Assembly (NCBI GenBank): GCA_026418695.1
Contig: JAOAAU010000122.1
Location: forward strand, 93,118-157,117
Length of the DNA stretch: 64,000 bases
DNA from: Clostridia bacterium
Lineage (GTDB): Bacteria; Bacillota; Clostridia; Acetivibrionales; JAFADI01
Direction of reading: 5' to 3'
Positions within the stretch are counted from its first letter, which is position 1, and each line of letters opens with the position of its first letter. Below the pieces are notes generated by a model that was not told where the DNA came from, did no database searches, and worked only from the letters and a program-made list of their open reading frames with translations. Made by a program: the position numbers and the translations under genes. Positions 45,943 through 53,756 of the stretch are shown here, piece by piece.

Positions 45943-47406
45943 ATGCAGGAGATCAACTGGAGACCGGACAGGAATGACCCGACTCAATTACATATACAAA
46001 TTATCCGGTATATCAAGGACAAAATCGCAAGCGGTGAATGGGCCATTGGTACAAAACTCCCCAGCCAGCGAGCGTTGTCGGAGGCATTTGGTGTCAATAG
46101 GAGTACTGTTGTAACTGCCATGGAAGAACTGGCTTCAGAGGGGCTGATCAGAGGAAATACCGGCGGCGGAACTGTCGTAATCAATAATACATGGAATGTT
46201 CTATCCATGGAACATGCACCTAATTGGAATACCTATATCACTTCCGGAATGCATCAGCCCAACCAGAGCATCATGCAGCGGATTAACCAGGCAGAGTCTG
46301 AACCGGGGTTCATCCGGCTTGGTTCTTGTGAACCAGGGCCTGAATTAATTCCCAGACAAACGATACAAGGCATTTTAAAAAAGTTGTCTAGATCCTCAAG
46401 TCCATTGGGATATGGAGAACCAAAAGGATATATGCAGCTTCGTAAGGAAATCTGCGAATACCTTAAAACGATGGGGATTTATTCGGATCCTACCTGTGTT
46501 TTGATTACTTCCGGCGCATTGCAAGCGCTCCAGCTTATTTCGCTCGGTCTTTTGTACAGGGGATCGGTTGTTTACCTGGAAAAACCGTCCTATCTTTACT
46601 CAGTGAGGACTTTCCAATCTCTTGGAATGCAGTTGGCAGGCATACCTCTTGACGAAGAAGGGATCAATATACAGGAATTACTCGCCCGCCACCGACAAAA
46701 GCGAGGATCGATGTTATTTTCCATTCCTACTTTTCACAACCCGACAGCAAATGTTATGACACTGGAGAGACGTAAAGCACTGATGGGTGTATGTGCCAAG
46801 GAACGGCTGCCGGTGATTGAGGATGACGTATACAGGGAACTGTGGTTTGAGAAGGAGCCGCCGCTACCACTGAAAGCTTTTGATGAAAACGGACATGTAC
46901 TATATGTCGGGGGGATGTCGAAGAATCTTTGCCCTGGACTCAGATGCGGGTGGGTTGTTGGTCCGGAACAGGTGATATCAAGACTGGCAGATATAAAAAT
47001 GCAGACGGATTATGGGTCGAGCACACTTTCCCAATGTGTTGCTGCTGAGTTGTTCGCCAGCGGGCAGTATCGCGAGCACAACGTAGAAATGAGAAAAAAA
47101 GTAAAGCTGCGGAGAGATATTGCCCTGGGGGCATTGGAGAGACACTTTAAGGATATTGCTACATGGAACGTTCCGGGCGGAGGGTACTTTATCTGGTTAA
47201 AGCTCAATTCCGGGGTATCCATGGTTGAACTCTTTACAAAAGCCTTGGGGAGACGGATCCTGATTCATCCCGGGAACTTGTATGAGTTCCATTCGAATCA
47301 GTATATTAGACTGTCCTATGCATATGCTTCACCGAAGGAAATTGAATCCGGGATTCGAACCCTTTCAAAGCTGGTAGTGGGATCAGCTAAAACAGGATTT
47401 ATATAA
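45943..47406 (+). CDS. MocR/GntR transcriptional regulator with aminotransferase domain
   Basis: 487 residues. An N-terminal GntR winged helix (LHIQIIRYIKDKIASGEWAI, then SQRALSEAFGVNRSTVVTAM) is fused to a fold-type I aminotransferase domain with PTFHNPTANVM and the PLP-Lys motif GGMSKNLCPGLRCG. Such proteins use PLP or a PLP-amino acid adduct as a signal. The start is taken at 45943 because GGAGG and GAGG lie close upstream. An earlier in-frame ATG at 45850 would overlap the operator. It is divergent from the ornithine cyclodeaminase-PhzF pair and probably controls it. Confidence 0.92.
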   Translation: MQEINWRPDRNDPTQLHIQIIRYIKDKIASGEWAIGTKLPSQRALSEAFGVNRSTVVTAMEELASEGLIRGNTGGGTVVINNTWNVLSMEHAPNWNTYITSGMHQPNQSIMQRINQAESEPGFIRLGSCEPGPELIPRQTIQGILKKLSRSSSPLGYGEPKGYMQLRKEICEYLKTMGIYSDPTCVLITSGALQALQLISLGLLYRGSVVYLEKPSYLYSVRTFQSLGMQLAGIPLDEEGINIQELLARHRQKRGSMLFSIPTFHNPTANVMTLERRKALMGVCAKERLPVIEDDVYRELWFEKEPPLPLKAFDENGHVLYVGGMSKNLCPGLRCGWVVGPEQVISRLADIKMQTDYGSSTLSQCVAAELFASGQYREHNVEMRKKVKLRRDIALGALERHFKDIATWNVPGGGYFIWLKLNSGVSMVELFTKALGRRILIHPGNLYEFHSNQYIRLSYAYASPKEIESGIRTLSKLVVGSAKTGFI

Positions 47407-47548
47407 ATAACGGCTGATTTGTAAAAAATATCAAAATCATTGAGAAGATTGCAGATATATTCCGTAAATAATAGATAAACGAACAAGCATTGAATTTTTG
47501 GTCTCTCCATTTCGGGAACAGCATGTTGAATAAGAAAGGATGTTCGGT

Positions 47549-48487
47549 ATGTTTGAAGAGTTGAACAAGGACTTGGCAGAAGCAAAGGAAAGACTTAGGA
47601 AAAAACAAAAAATCGAAAGCATGGTTCTGCAAACAAAACAGGAATTGAAGAAAGAACAGGAGCGTAAATCCAAACTTGAAAACATACTTCAGCATGAGAA
47701 TGAGGATGTTAAAAAGCTTGAGTCTTTTAGTATTGCGGGCTTGTTTTACTCTGTGCTTGGGAGTAAGGAGCAGCAACTGGAAAAAGAGAGGCAGGAGCTG
47801 CTTGCTGCCAGATTAAAATACGATGAGTGCTGCAGAACGGTTACCGCGCTGGAAAGAGAATTGGCATCCTATGAAGAAACCTTGAACAGCCTTTTTGGAG
47901 CGGAGTCCCATTATGAAGTTGCTTTGAAGCGAAAAGAAGAAAGTATTTTGAAGGGAAATGGCAACAAAACCATAGAATTGCATCAACTTTTGGATAAAGC
48001 ATCGGATCTTGAAGCGCAGAAGAAAGAACTGCAGGAAGCCATAACTTCAGGCAATATAGCACAAAGTGAACTCGGACGAGTTATTAAGTCCCTTGAAAGT
48101 GCGGAGAACTGGGGAACGTGGGATATGATGGGCGGAGGTTTCCTTGCAACCTCAGCGAAGCACTCCCGTATCGATGAAGCCAGGGATTATGCTTCTCATA
48201 CAAAAATTGCCCTGAGCAGATTCCAGCGGGAATTGTCCGATGTGGACTTGAGTATGGATATTGATATCAATATCGGGTCTTTCGAAACCTTTGCCGATTA
48301 TTTTTTTGATGGGCTTATTTCCGACTGGGTGGTTCAATCCCGAATCCGTGATTCGCTCGCGAGCGTTCAGCAGGTATTTAATCATACCAATCGGCTCTTA
48401 AGTTCTCTGGAAAGAAGAATGAAAAGTGTGCTGCTGGATTTGGATGCAACCAAGGAAGAAATGAAGACCGTGATTGAAAAAGCATAA
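47549..48487 (+). CDS. Coiled-coil hypothetical protein
   Basis: 312 residues. The first 125 and the last 40 or so are heptad-rich (LNKDLAEAKERLRKKQKIES, LEKERQELLAARLKYDECCR). The middle has NWGTWDMMGGGFLATSAKHS and ALSRFQRELSDVDLSMD, a glycine-rich turn between helices. There is no signal peptide or membrane helix. I recognise no family with confidence. ATG 47549 is better spaced from AAAGGA than an ATG nine bases earlier. It may be a structural or scaffold protein. It stands 58 bp before a Nudix gene. Confidence 0.6.
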   Translation: MFEELNKDLAEAKERLRKKQKIESMVLQTKQELKKEQERKSKLENILQHENEDVKKLESFSIAGLFYSVLGSKEQQLEKERQELLAARLKYDECCRTVTALERELASYEETLNSLFGAESHYEVALKRKEESILKGNGNKTIELHQLLDKASDLEAQKKELQEAITSGNIAQSELGRVIKSLESAENWGTWDMMGGGFLATSAKHSRIDEARDYASHTKIALSRFQRELSDVDLSMDIDINIGSFETFADYFFDGLISDWVVQSRIRDSLASVQQVFNHTNRLLSSLERRMKSVLLDLDATKEEMKTVIEKA

Positions 48488-48545
48488 AATATATTGATTA
48501 CACCACTATGACTATAAAAGGCAATGAACCGGAAAGAGTGATTAC

Positions 48546-49109
48546 ATGCATTGGATTGAAGCAATCAAAGATTATATTCCATATAATGAACAAGAGCAAA
48601 AGGACAAGGAAGTGATTCTTCATTGTATCCAAGCCTTTGAGGACGTATTGACTCGACAAAATGAAATTGTACATATCACAAGCTCTGCGTTTGCTGTTAA
48701 CAGTTCAAGGGATAAGGTATTAATGGTGTATCACAACATCTATAACTCCTGGTCCTGGACTGGGGGACATGCAGATGGAGAGGAAAACCTGCTGGCTGTT
48801 GCAGTGAAGGAGCTAAAAGAGGAAGCAGGAATCACCAAAATTCGGCCTGCTACTACGGATATAATATCGATGGACATCCTCACAGTACTTGGCCATATCA
48901 AAAAGGGACGATATGTGTCTCCGCATTTACATCTATCCGTTGCCTATTTGATTGAAGCGGATGAAAATGAAGCCGTTACGGTCAAAGTGGATGAGAACAG
49001 CGGAGTTCGATGGATTCCAATCAGTGAAGCGATTCGCTATTCCAATGAACCTCACATGCAGAAGGTATACAGCAAAATCATATCAAAGATCAAAGAAACT
49101 GGATGTTAA
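48546..49109 (+). CDS. Nudix hydrolase
   Basis: 187 residues with a Nudix box GGHADGEENLLAVAVKELKEEAGI at about residues 76-99 (broken into its key residues: Gly, Glu-Asn, Lys-Glu-Leu-x-Glu-Glu-x-Gly). The usual Arg before the catalytic Glu is Lys here, a conservative change. The flanking sequence (MVYHNIYNSWSWTGGH) and later strands fit the ADP-ribose/NUDT-like fold. The N-terminal 40 residues are helical. The substrate is not predictable. GGAAAG precedes the ATG. Confidence 0.87.
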   Translation: MHWIEAIKDYIPYNEQEQKDKEVILHCIQAFEDVLTRQNEIVHITSSAFAVNSSRDKVLMVYHNIYNSWSWTGGHADGEENLLAVAVKELKEEAGITKIRPATTDIISMDILTVLGHIKKGRYVSPHLHLSVAYLIEADENEAVTVKVDENSGVRWIPISEAIRYSNEPHMQKVYSKIISKIKETGC

Positions 49110-49175
49110 TCTCATCGACAAAGGATGCTTGTTTTGGTGCATCCTGCGAAATATGAAGTAAAAAAGGATAAGACA

Positions 49176-49568
49176 ATGAAAAGAAAGCTGTCATTAAATT
49201 TTACGCTGATTATCTATATATTGTTTGTAATCTATACGATCCTGGTGCTATTCGGGGTATACAAGGATGTTCGTCATCCCCTGGCATATAATATTGGGAT
49301 GGGATATTTGCTTTTTGCCCTTCTATTGCTGGCGTACACCATTGTCAAAGCTGTTAATAACACTAGAAAACTAAAGTTGAGGGAGATATGGAAAAGGCTG
49401 TTGAAGTTTTTAATTCTGTTTGTTTCATTTGGTATGCTCAATTTAATCATTGACCATGTTTTCAAACCGGATCGAATAGATTTATTTAAAAATTTTTCGA
49501 TATCATTGGGTATGTCCTTAGGGATTGTTTTTTGGGATTTGATATTTTCAAAAAAGAAAGAAGATTAA
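49176..49568 (+). CDS. Small membrane protein, four helices
   Basis: 130 residues with four hydrophobic helices (about 9-29, 41-62, 77-97, 108-125) and a basic C-terminus (FSKKKED). I recognise no family. AAGGATAAG lies eight bases before the ATG at 49176, so the longer open frame from 49125 is not used. It follows the Nudix gene by 66 bp and may share its transcript. Confidence 0.65.
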   Translation: MKRKLSLNFTLIIYILFVIYTILVLFGVYKDVRHPLAYNIGMGYLLFALLLLAYTIVKAVNNTRKLKLREIWKRLLKFLILFVSFGMLNLIIDHVFKPDRIDLFKNFSISLGMSLGIVFWDLIFSKKKED

Positions 49569-49657
49569 AGTATTCACAAGGCCTACTATAAATTTAAAAT
49601 TATTAAATGCGTTTAGCATTGCCCAAGTGGTTGATTTGCAGAGGAAAGGAAGTTTCG

Positions 49658-50461
49658 ATGAGTACACAAATTGTGATTGTACTGATTCTGACATTCATCA
49701 TCAGTATTGTCGGAACGCTGGCTTATTCCGTCAGGGTTGTGGGAGTGAAGACCGGGAGAATTGCCGTTGCTTTTGCCATTTTTAATGTTTTTGCGTTGAT
49801 ATCCAGAACGGCAAATACTATTCAAGGACCGTTGCTGGCGAAAACAATAGAAAAAAGCATTAAAGCCGGAACTTCTGGCGACCTGCTTTTCGCTTTCCGG
49901 TGGATTTTGCTTTCTGCTACATTAGCATCAATCGCCGGGGCACTTTTGATTCCGACTTTTATTAAAGTGTTTTCAACAGCAGTGGAGAAGTTCAGCATCT
50001 ACCGCTCGATCCCTAAATTGCTTTTCCATGGATTTTCTAAAGCGGGTGTTGAACAGTTCAAGCACAGCATTTCTGTGCCTAAAAGAGAAAACATATCTCA
50101 GCTGAAAAGTCTGAAGAGAATCCCCAAGAAAATCATACTGCTGAATATCATTGCAACTTCAATTTCTACAGTTGGTGTTGTTGCAGCACTATATGCCGGG
50201 TGTTTAAACCCTGATTTCCGAAGCACCTGCAGTAATTTGGCACCGGCAATCAACGGGTTTGCGACCATTCTGCTTTTTATTTTCATTGATCCTTTTATTT
50301 CGATGATGACAGACGATGTCATTAAGGGACAAGTATCCGAGCTGGAGTTTAACCGGTGCATTATATTTATCGTTTGCAGCTTGATCATCGGAACGATGGC
50401 CGCTCAATTATTGCTGGTGCCTGCAGCAAGAATCATAGCAACTATTGCCAGCATGATTTAG
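49658..50461 (+). CDS. amj: Lipid II flippase Amj
   Basis: 267 residues, six to eight membrane helices, with the Amj-family N-terminus (IISIVGTLAYSVRVVGVKTG, then AFAIFNVFALISRTANTIQG). Amj is the alternative to MurJ that moves lipid II across the membrane during wall synthesis. In Bacillus it is induced when MurJ is blocked. The start is the ATG at 49658 after AGGAAAGGAAG. The frame extends back to 49607 without a ribosome site. The mreBCD-pbp2 cluster elsewhere in the window acts on the same substrate, though it is 24 kb away. Confidence 0.9.
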   Translation: MSTQIVIVLILTFIISIVGTLAYSVRVVGVKTGRIAVAFAIFNVFALISRTANTIQGPLLAKTIEKSIKAGTSGDLLFAFRWILLSATLASIAGALLIPTFIKVFSTAVEKFSIYRSIPKLLFHGFSKAGVEQFKHSISVPKRENISQLKSLKRIPKKIILLNIIATSISTVGVVAALYAGCLNPDFRSTCSNLAPAINGFATILLFIFIDPFISMMTDDVIKGQVSELEFNRCIIFIVCSLIIGTMAAQLLLVPAARIIATIASMI

Positions 50462-50633
50462 CATGGACTCCAATGCCTTTTGAGCAAACTAACCCATAGG
50501 AATATAATGCATGGACGTGTTAAAAATTAACATTTGGATGATGGTGAAATACAAAGCATTTTAATGAATTTTTGAGATATTATCATGAAAAATTGCTCGT
50601 TTTCTCAATGAGGCTTAAATTTTGTCATTTTTA

Positions 50634-50662
50634 TTGATTATTTCGAATTTTTTCTGTATAAT
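50634..50662 (+). promoter_or_regulatory. Predicted promoter of the carboxynorspermidine genes
   Basis: TTGATT (50634-50639), 17 bases, TATAAT (50657-50662), giving a leader of about 78 bases. Confidence 0.7.
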
Positions 50663-50664
50663 CA

Positions 50665-50686
50665 CCTTATTGTGAAAACCATAAGG
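50665..50686. promoter_or_regulatory. Inverted repeat at the transcription start
   Basis: CCTTAT (50665-50670) and ATAAGG (50681-50686) with a 10-base centre, at or just after the predicted start point. It could be an operator. A GCC-GTAA-GGC mini-hairpin follows at 50694-50703. Confidence 0.4.
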
Positions 50687-50746
50687 TTCCTGCGCCGTAA
50701 GGCAAAGGATGCGTATTAGATCAGCTAAGGAATTGGAGGTATTGAT

Positions 50747-51946
50747 ATGGGAAAAGCTTTAATTATTGGCGCCGGCGGAGTTGCAAATGTTGTTGTCCAC
50801 AAGTGCTGCCAGAACCCGGATATTTTTGAGGAAATTTGCATAGCAAGCAGAACACTTTCAAAGTGTGAAGCTATGAAAGATAAATTGGCCGGAGGCCGAA
50901 CGAAAATTCAAACGGCACAGTTGGATGCGGATAATACGGATGCGGTGATTGATCTGATCAAGAGCTTTGGGCCGGATATCGTGATCAATGTTGCTCTTCC
51001 TTATCAGGACTTAACCATTATGGATGCCTGCCTTGCGACAGGAGTTCATTATGTGGATACGGCTAATTATGAGCCGCCGGATACGCCCAAGTTTGAATAC
51101 AAGTGGCAGTGGGCTTACAAGGAAAGATTTGAGAAAGCTGGTATCACGGCGCTTTTAGGAAGCGGCTTCGATCCCGGTGTAACCGGAGTTTTCTGTGCGT
51201 ACGCCCAGAAACACTATTTTGACGAGATCCATACCATTGATATCGTAGATGCAAACGGGGGAGACCACGGATATCCCTTTGCGACAAATTTCAATCCTGA
51301 AATCAATATCCGAGAAATCACAGCAAAAGGACGCTATTATGAAAATGGGGAATGGAAAGAGACAGATCCTCTTTCTGTTAAAAAGGTTTATGATCTTGAT
51401 GAAATCGGACCAAAGAACATTTACCTTTTGTACCATGAAGAATTGGAATCCCTGGCTGTAAATATAAAGGGAGTAAAGAAAATCAGGTTCTGGATGACCT
51501 TTTCCGATAATTATCTGAATCACTTGCGCGTGCTTCAGAATGTAGGAATGACATCCATTGAACCTATTGAGTTTGAAGGACAAAAGATTATTCCGCTGCA
51601 GTTCCTGAAGGCTGTTTTACCGGATCCTGCATCACTCGGGCCGAGGACAAAAGGAAAAACCAATATCGGTTGTATTATTCAGGGAATAAAAGACGGAAAA
51701 CCGAGAACTTATTATGTTTATAATGTTTGCGATCATCAGGAATGCTATCAGGAAGTCGGTTCACAGGCAATTTCCTATACGACCGGCGTTCCGGCAATGA
51801 TCGGTGCCATGATGATCCTGAAAGGTCTCTGGAAAAAGCCAGGGGTTTACAATGTAGAGGAATTTGATCCGGATCCGTATATGGATGCATTGAATAAATA
51901 CGGATTACCTTGGAAGGAAGATTTCTCACCGACTTTATTAGATTGA
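50747..51946 (+). CDS. Carboxynorspermidine synthase, saccharopine dehydrogenase family
   Basis: 399 residues. The N-terminal Rossmann motif LIIGAGGVANVVVHKC and later GSGFDPGVTGVFCAYAQKHY and NGGDHGYPFATNFNPEINIRE match the carboxynorspermidine/carboxyspermidine dehydrogenase branch of the saccharopine dehydrogenase family. It condenses aspartate semialdehyde with putrescine (or 1,3-diaminopropane) and reduces the imine with NADPH. GGAGG precedes the ATG. The decarboxylase gene begins 10 bases after its stop. Together they form spermidine without S-adenosylmethionine, the alternative route common in gut and anaerobic bacteria. Confidence 0.93.
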   Translation: MGKALIIGAGGVANVVVHKCCQNPDIFEEICIASRTLSKCEAMKDKLAGGRTKIQTAQLDADNTDAVIDLIKSFGPDIVINVALPYQDLTIMDACLATGVHYVDTANYEPPDTPKFEYKWQWAYKERFEKAGITALLGSGFDPGVTGVFCAYAQKHYFDEIHTIDIVDANGGDHGYPFATNFNPEINIREITAKGRYYENGEWKETDPLSVKKVYDLDEIGPKNIYLLYHEELESLAVNIKGVKKIRFWMTFSDNYLNHLRVLQNVGMTSIEPIEFEGQKIIPLQFLKAVLPDPASLGPRTKGKTNIGCIIQGIKDGKPRTYYVYNVCDHQECYQEVGSQAISYTTGVPAMIGAMMILKGLWKKPGVYNVEEFDPDPYMDALNKYGLPWKEDFSPTLLD

Positions 51947-51956
51947 GGTATAATGG

Positions 51957-53093
51957 ATGAACATTGATTTTAAAGCGCTGCCATCACCATGCTACATCGT
52001 TGATGAACGGCTCCTTATAAAAAATCTTGAGATACTACATTCTGTGCAGCAGCGCACAGGGTGTAGTATTCTTCTTGCTCAGAAGGGATTTTCCATGCAT
52101 TCGGTATATCCCCTGGTGGGCAAATATCTGAAAGGTGTGACTTCAAGTTCCTTGTTTGAAGCCAGACTCGGCTATGAAAAAATGGGGAAGGAAGTTCATG
52201 TTTACGCGCCGGCTTATATTGATGAGGAATTTGATGAACTCCTTCGCTACAGCGACCACATTGTCTTTAATTCCTTTGATCAGTGGAATCACTTCAAGGA
52301 AAAGGTGAAGAACTATCCCCAGAAGGTCGAATGCGGCATTCGCGTAAACCCTGAGTATTCTGAAATCCAGACGCCTATTTATAATCCTTGCTACAAGAAT
52401 TCAAGGCTGGGCGTCACCTTGTCCAACTTCAAACCTGAAGAGCTTGACGGGATCGACGGACTGCATTTCCACACGATGTGCGAGCAGAACTCGGATACCC
52501 TGGAACGTACCATCAAGGTCGTGGATGAAAAATTCGGGAAATATATAAAGAATATGAAGTGGCTCAATTTAGGCGGCGGACATCACATCACCCGACCGGA
52601 CTATGATATTGAGACCCTGATTCGCTCGATCATGTTCTTCAAAGACAAGTATGGCGTACAGATTTACTTGGAGCCGGGAGAAGCCATTGCCTTAAATACC
52701 GGATTCCTTGTTTCGACGGTTCTGGATATTGTGGATAACGGCATGAAGGTTGCTGTACTGGATGCTTCTGCAGCCTGCCATATGCCGGATGTTCTTGAAA
52801 TGCCCTACAGGCCAAATATTATCGATGCCGGCCAACCGGAAGAATATGCCTATACCTACCGGCTCGGCGGAAATACTTGTCTTGCTGGAGATATTATCGG
52901 CGACTATTCCTTTAAACAGCCGTTAAAGCCCGGCGACAAGCTGGTTTTCTGCGATATGGCCCACTATACCATGGTCAAGAACAACATGTTCAATGGGGTA
53001 AACCTTCCTTCCATAGCTCTTTTCAGTGAGACGGAAGGAGTCAAAATCATCAGAAGGTTTAAATACGAGGATTATGAAACCCGTTTATCTTAG
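51957..53093 (+). CDS. nspC: Carboxynorspermidine decarboxylase
   Basis: A 378-residue PLP enzyme of the alanine racemase-like decarboxylase fold. The N-terminal barrel has ILLAQKGFSMHSV with the PLP Lys43. GLHFHTMCEQ, LNLGGGHHITRPDYD, and YLEPGEAIALNTG supply cofactor ligands, and CLAGDIIGDYSF is the usual C-terminal active-site signature. It removes CO2 from carboxyspermidine or carboxynorspermidine. GAGG overlaps the stop of the upstream synthase, ten bases before this ATG, so the two are translationally linked. A strong terminator follows. Confidence 0.95.
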   Translation: MNIDFKALPSPCYIVDERLLIKNLEILHSVQQRTGCSILLAQKGFSMHSVYPLVGKYLKGVTSSSLFEARLGYEKMGKEVHVYAPAYIDEEFDELLRYSDHIVFNSFDQWNHFKEKVKNYPQKVECGIRVNPEYSEIQTPIYNPCYKNSRLGVTLSNFKPEELDGIDGLHFHTMCEQNSDTLERTIKVVDEKFGKYIKNMKWLNLGGGHHITRPDYDIETLIRSIMFFKDKYGVQIYLEPGEAIALNTGFLVSTVLDIVDNGMKVAVLDASAACHMPDVLEMPYRPNIIDAGQPEEYAYTYRLGGNTCLAGDIIGDYSFKQPLKPGDKLVFCDMAHYTMVKNNMFNGVNLPSIALFSETEGVKIIRRFKYEDYETRLS

Positions 53094-53127
53094 AGGGTGA
53101 ATCTTGAATAATATTAAACTGCTGTAA

Positions 53128-53172
53128 ACACCTCATGGAAGTACCCGGTGCTTCCCATGAGGTGTTTTTTTT
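53128..53172 (+). terminator. Terminator after nspC
   Basis: ACACCTCATGGAAG (53128-53141) and CTTCCCATGAGGTGT (53151-53165) with one bulged base, followed by a run of eight T. Confidence 0.88.
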
Positions 53173-53756
53173 ATCAAGATAAATCCTCTTGAAAACAAAA
53201 TGAGAATTGCAGTAATTGACGGATAAGGTGAGGCAGTTGGGCATTTCTTTTGTTGAAAGTTAAGTTTGAATTGTCAAGAAGGGATTACGAGTGATATGAG
53301 TTGATGTTCTTGTATTTTACTCATAAGTACCAGTATACATTAACGAAGGACGTAAAAAAATGCGGAATAGATCCTGTCTAAAACCAGTTTTTTTCATTGA
53401 TATATAGTTATATTTTTGATAATGTAAATATAACGAGTAAATCAATGTCTCCGCCTCTTTAGGCGGTGGGGACTGCTTGGGTTTTCAGGCGGTGGGCAGA
53501 TCTCCCGACTTGTTGAAACGCGCTGAGGTAAGAAAAATTTTCTATACTGAAAAAAATTCTGCTGAAGCGTTATAAGTGAATAATTTCTGTTTCGGTTGAG
53601 CGGGTTTAATGCCTGTTTTCAAGATTTGTCAGACTTCTGGGGTGGGAAGTTCTTCATTGAACTGCTCATCCTTTTTTATGCATAAAATTCTTCTGTGAAT
53701 ATCGTTGGATTTGCTACACAAACAAGAAATCTATCACTGTGGGGGACAAAAGACTT
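53173..53756. other. Non-coding region with GC-rich structured element
   Basis: 584 bases without an accepted gene. Most is AT-rich. Near 53447-53540 there is an abrupt GC-rich patch with hairpins and a repeated AGGCGGTGGG (see its own entry). A promoter for the SLH glycosidase cannot be fixed. Confidence 0.5.
53447..53499. ncRNA. Candidate structured RNA or mobile-element end
   Basis: A hairpin pairs GTCTC (53447-53451) with GGGAC (53469-53473) and CGCCT (53452-53456) with AGGCG (53461-53465), with a 4-base loop and a 3-base bulge. AGGCGGTGGG appears at 53461-53470 and again at 53487-53496. CTGC (53473-53476) can close on GCAG (53496-53499). The patch is far more GC-rich than its surroundings. 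It could be a small RNA, a leader element or the end of an IS200/IS605-like element. Neither strand carries an ORF. Confidence 0.35.

Noticed and set aside
50665..50746. preQ1 or guanidine riboswitch upstream of the carboxynorspermidine genes
   Set aside because: GGTTCC is present, but the conserved downstream segments of those classes are missing.
53447..53540. CRISPR or riboswitch of a named class
   Set aside because: Only two repeats of 10 bases with no regular spacers, and I could not fit the core of any riboswitch I know.
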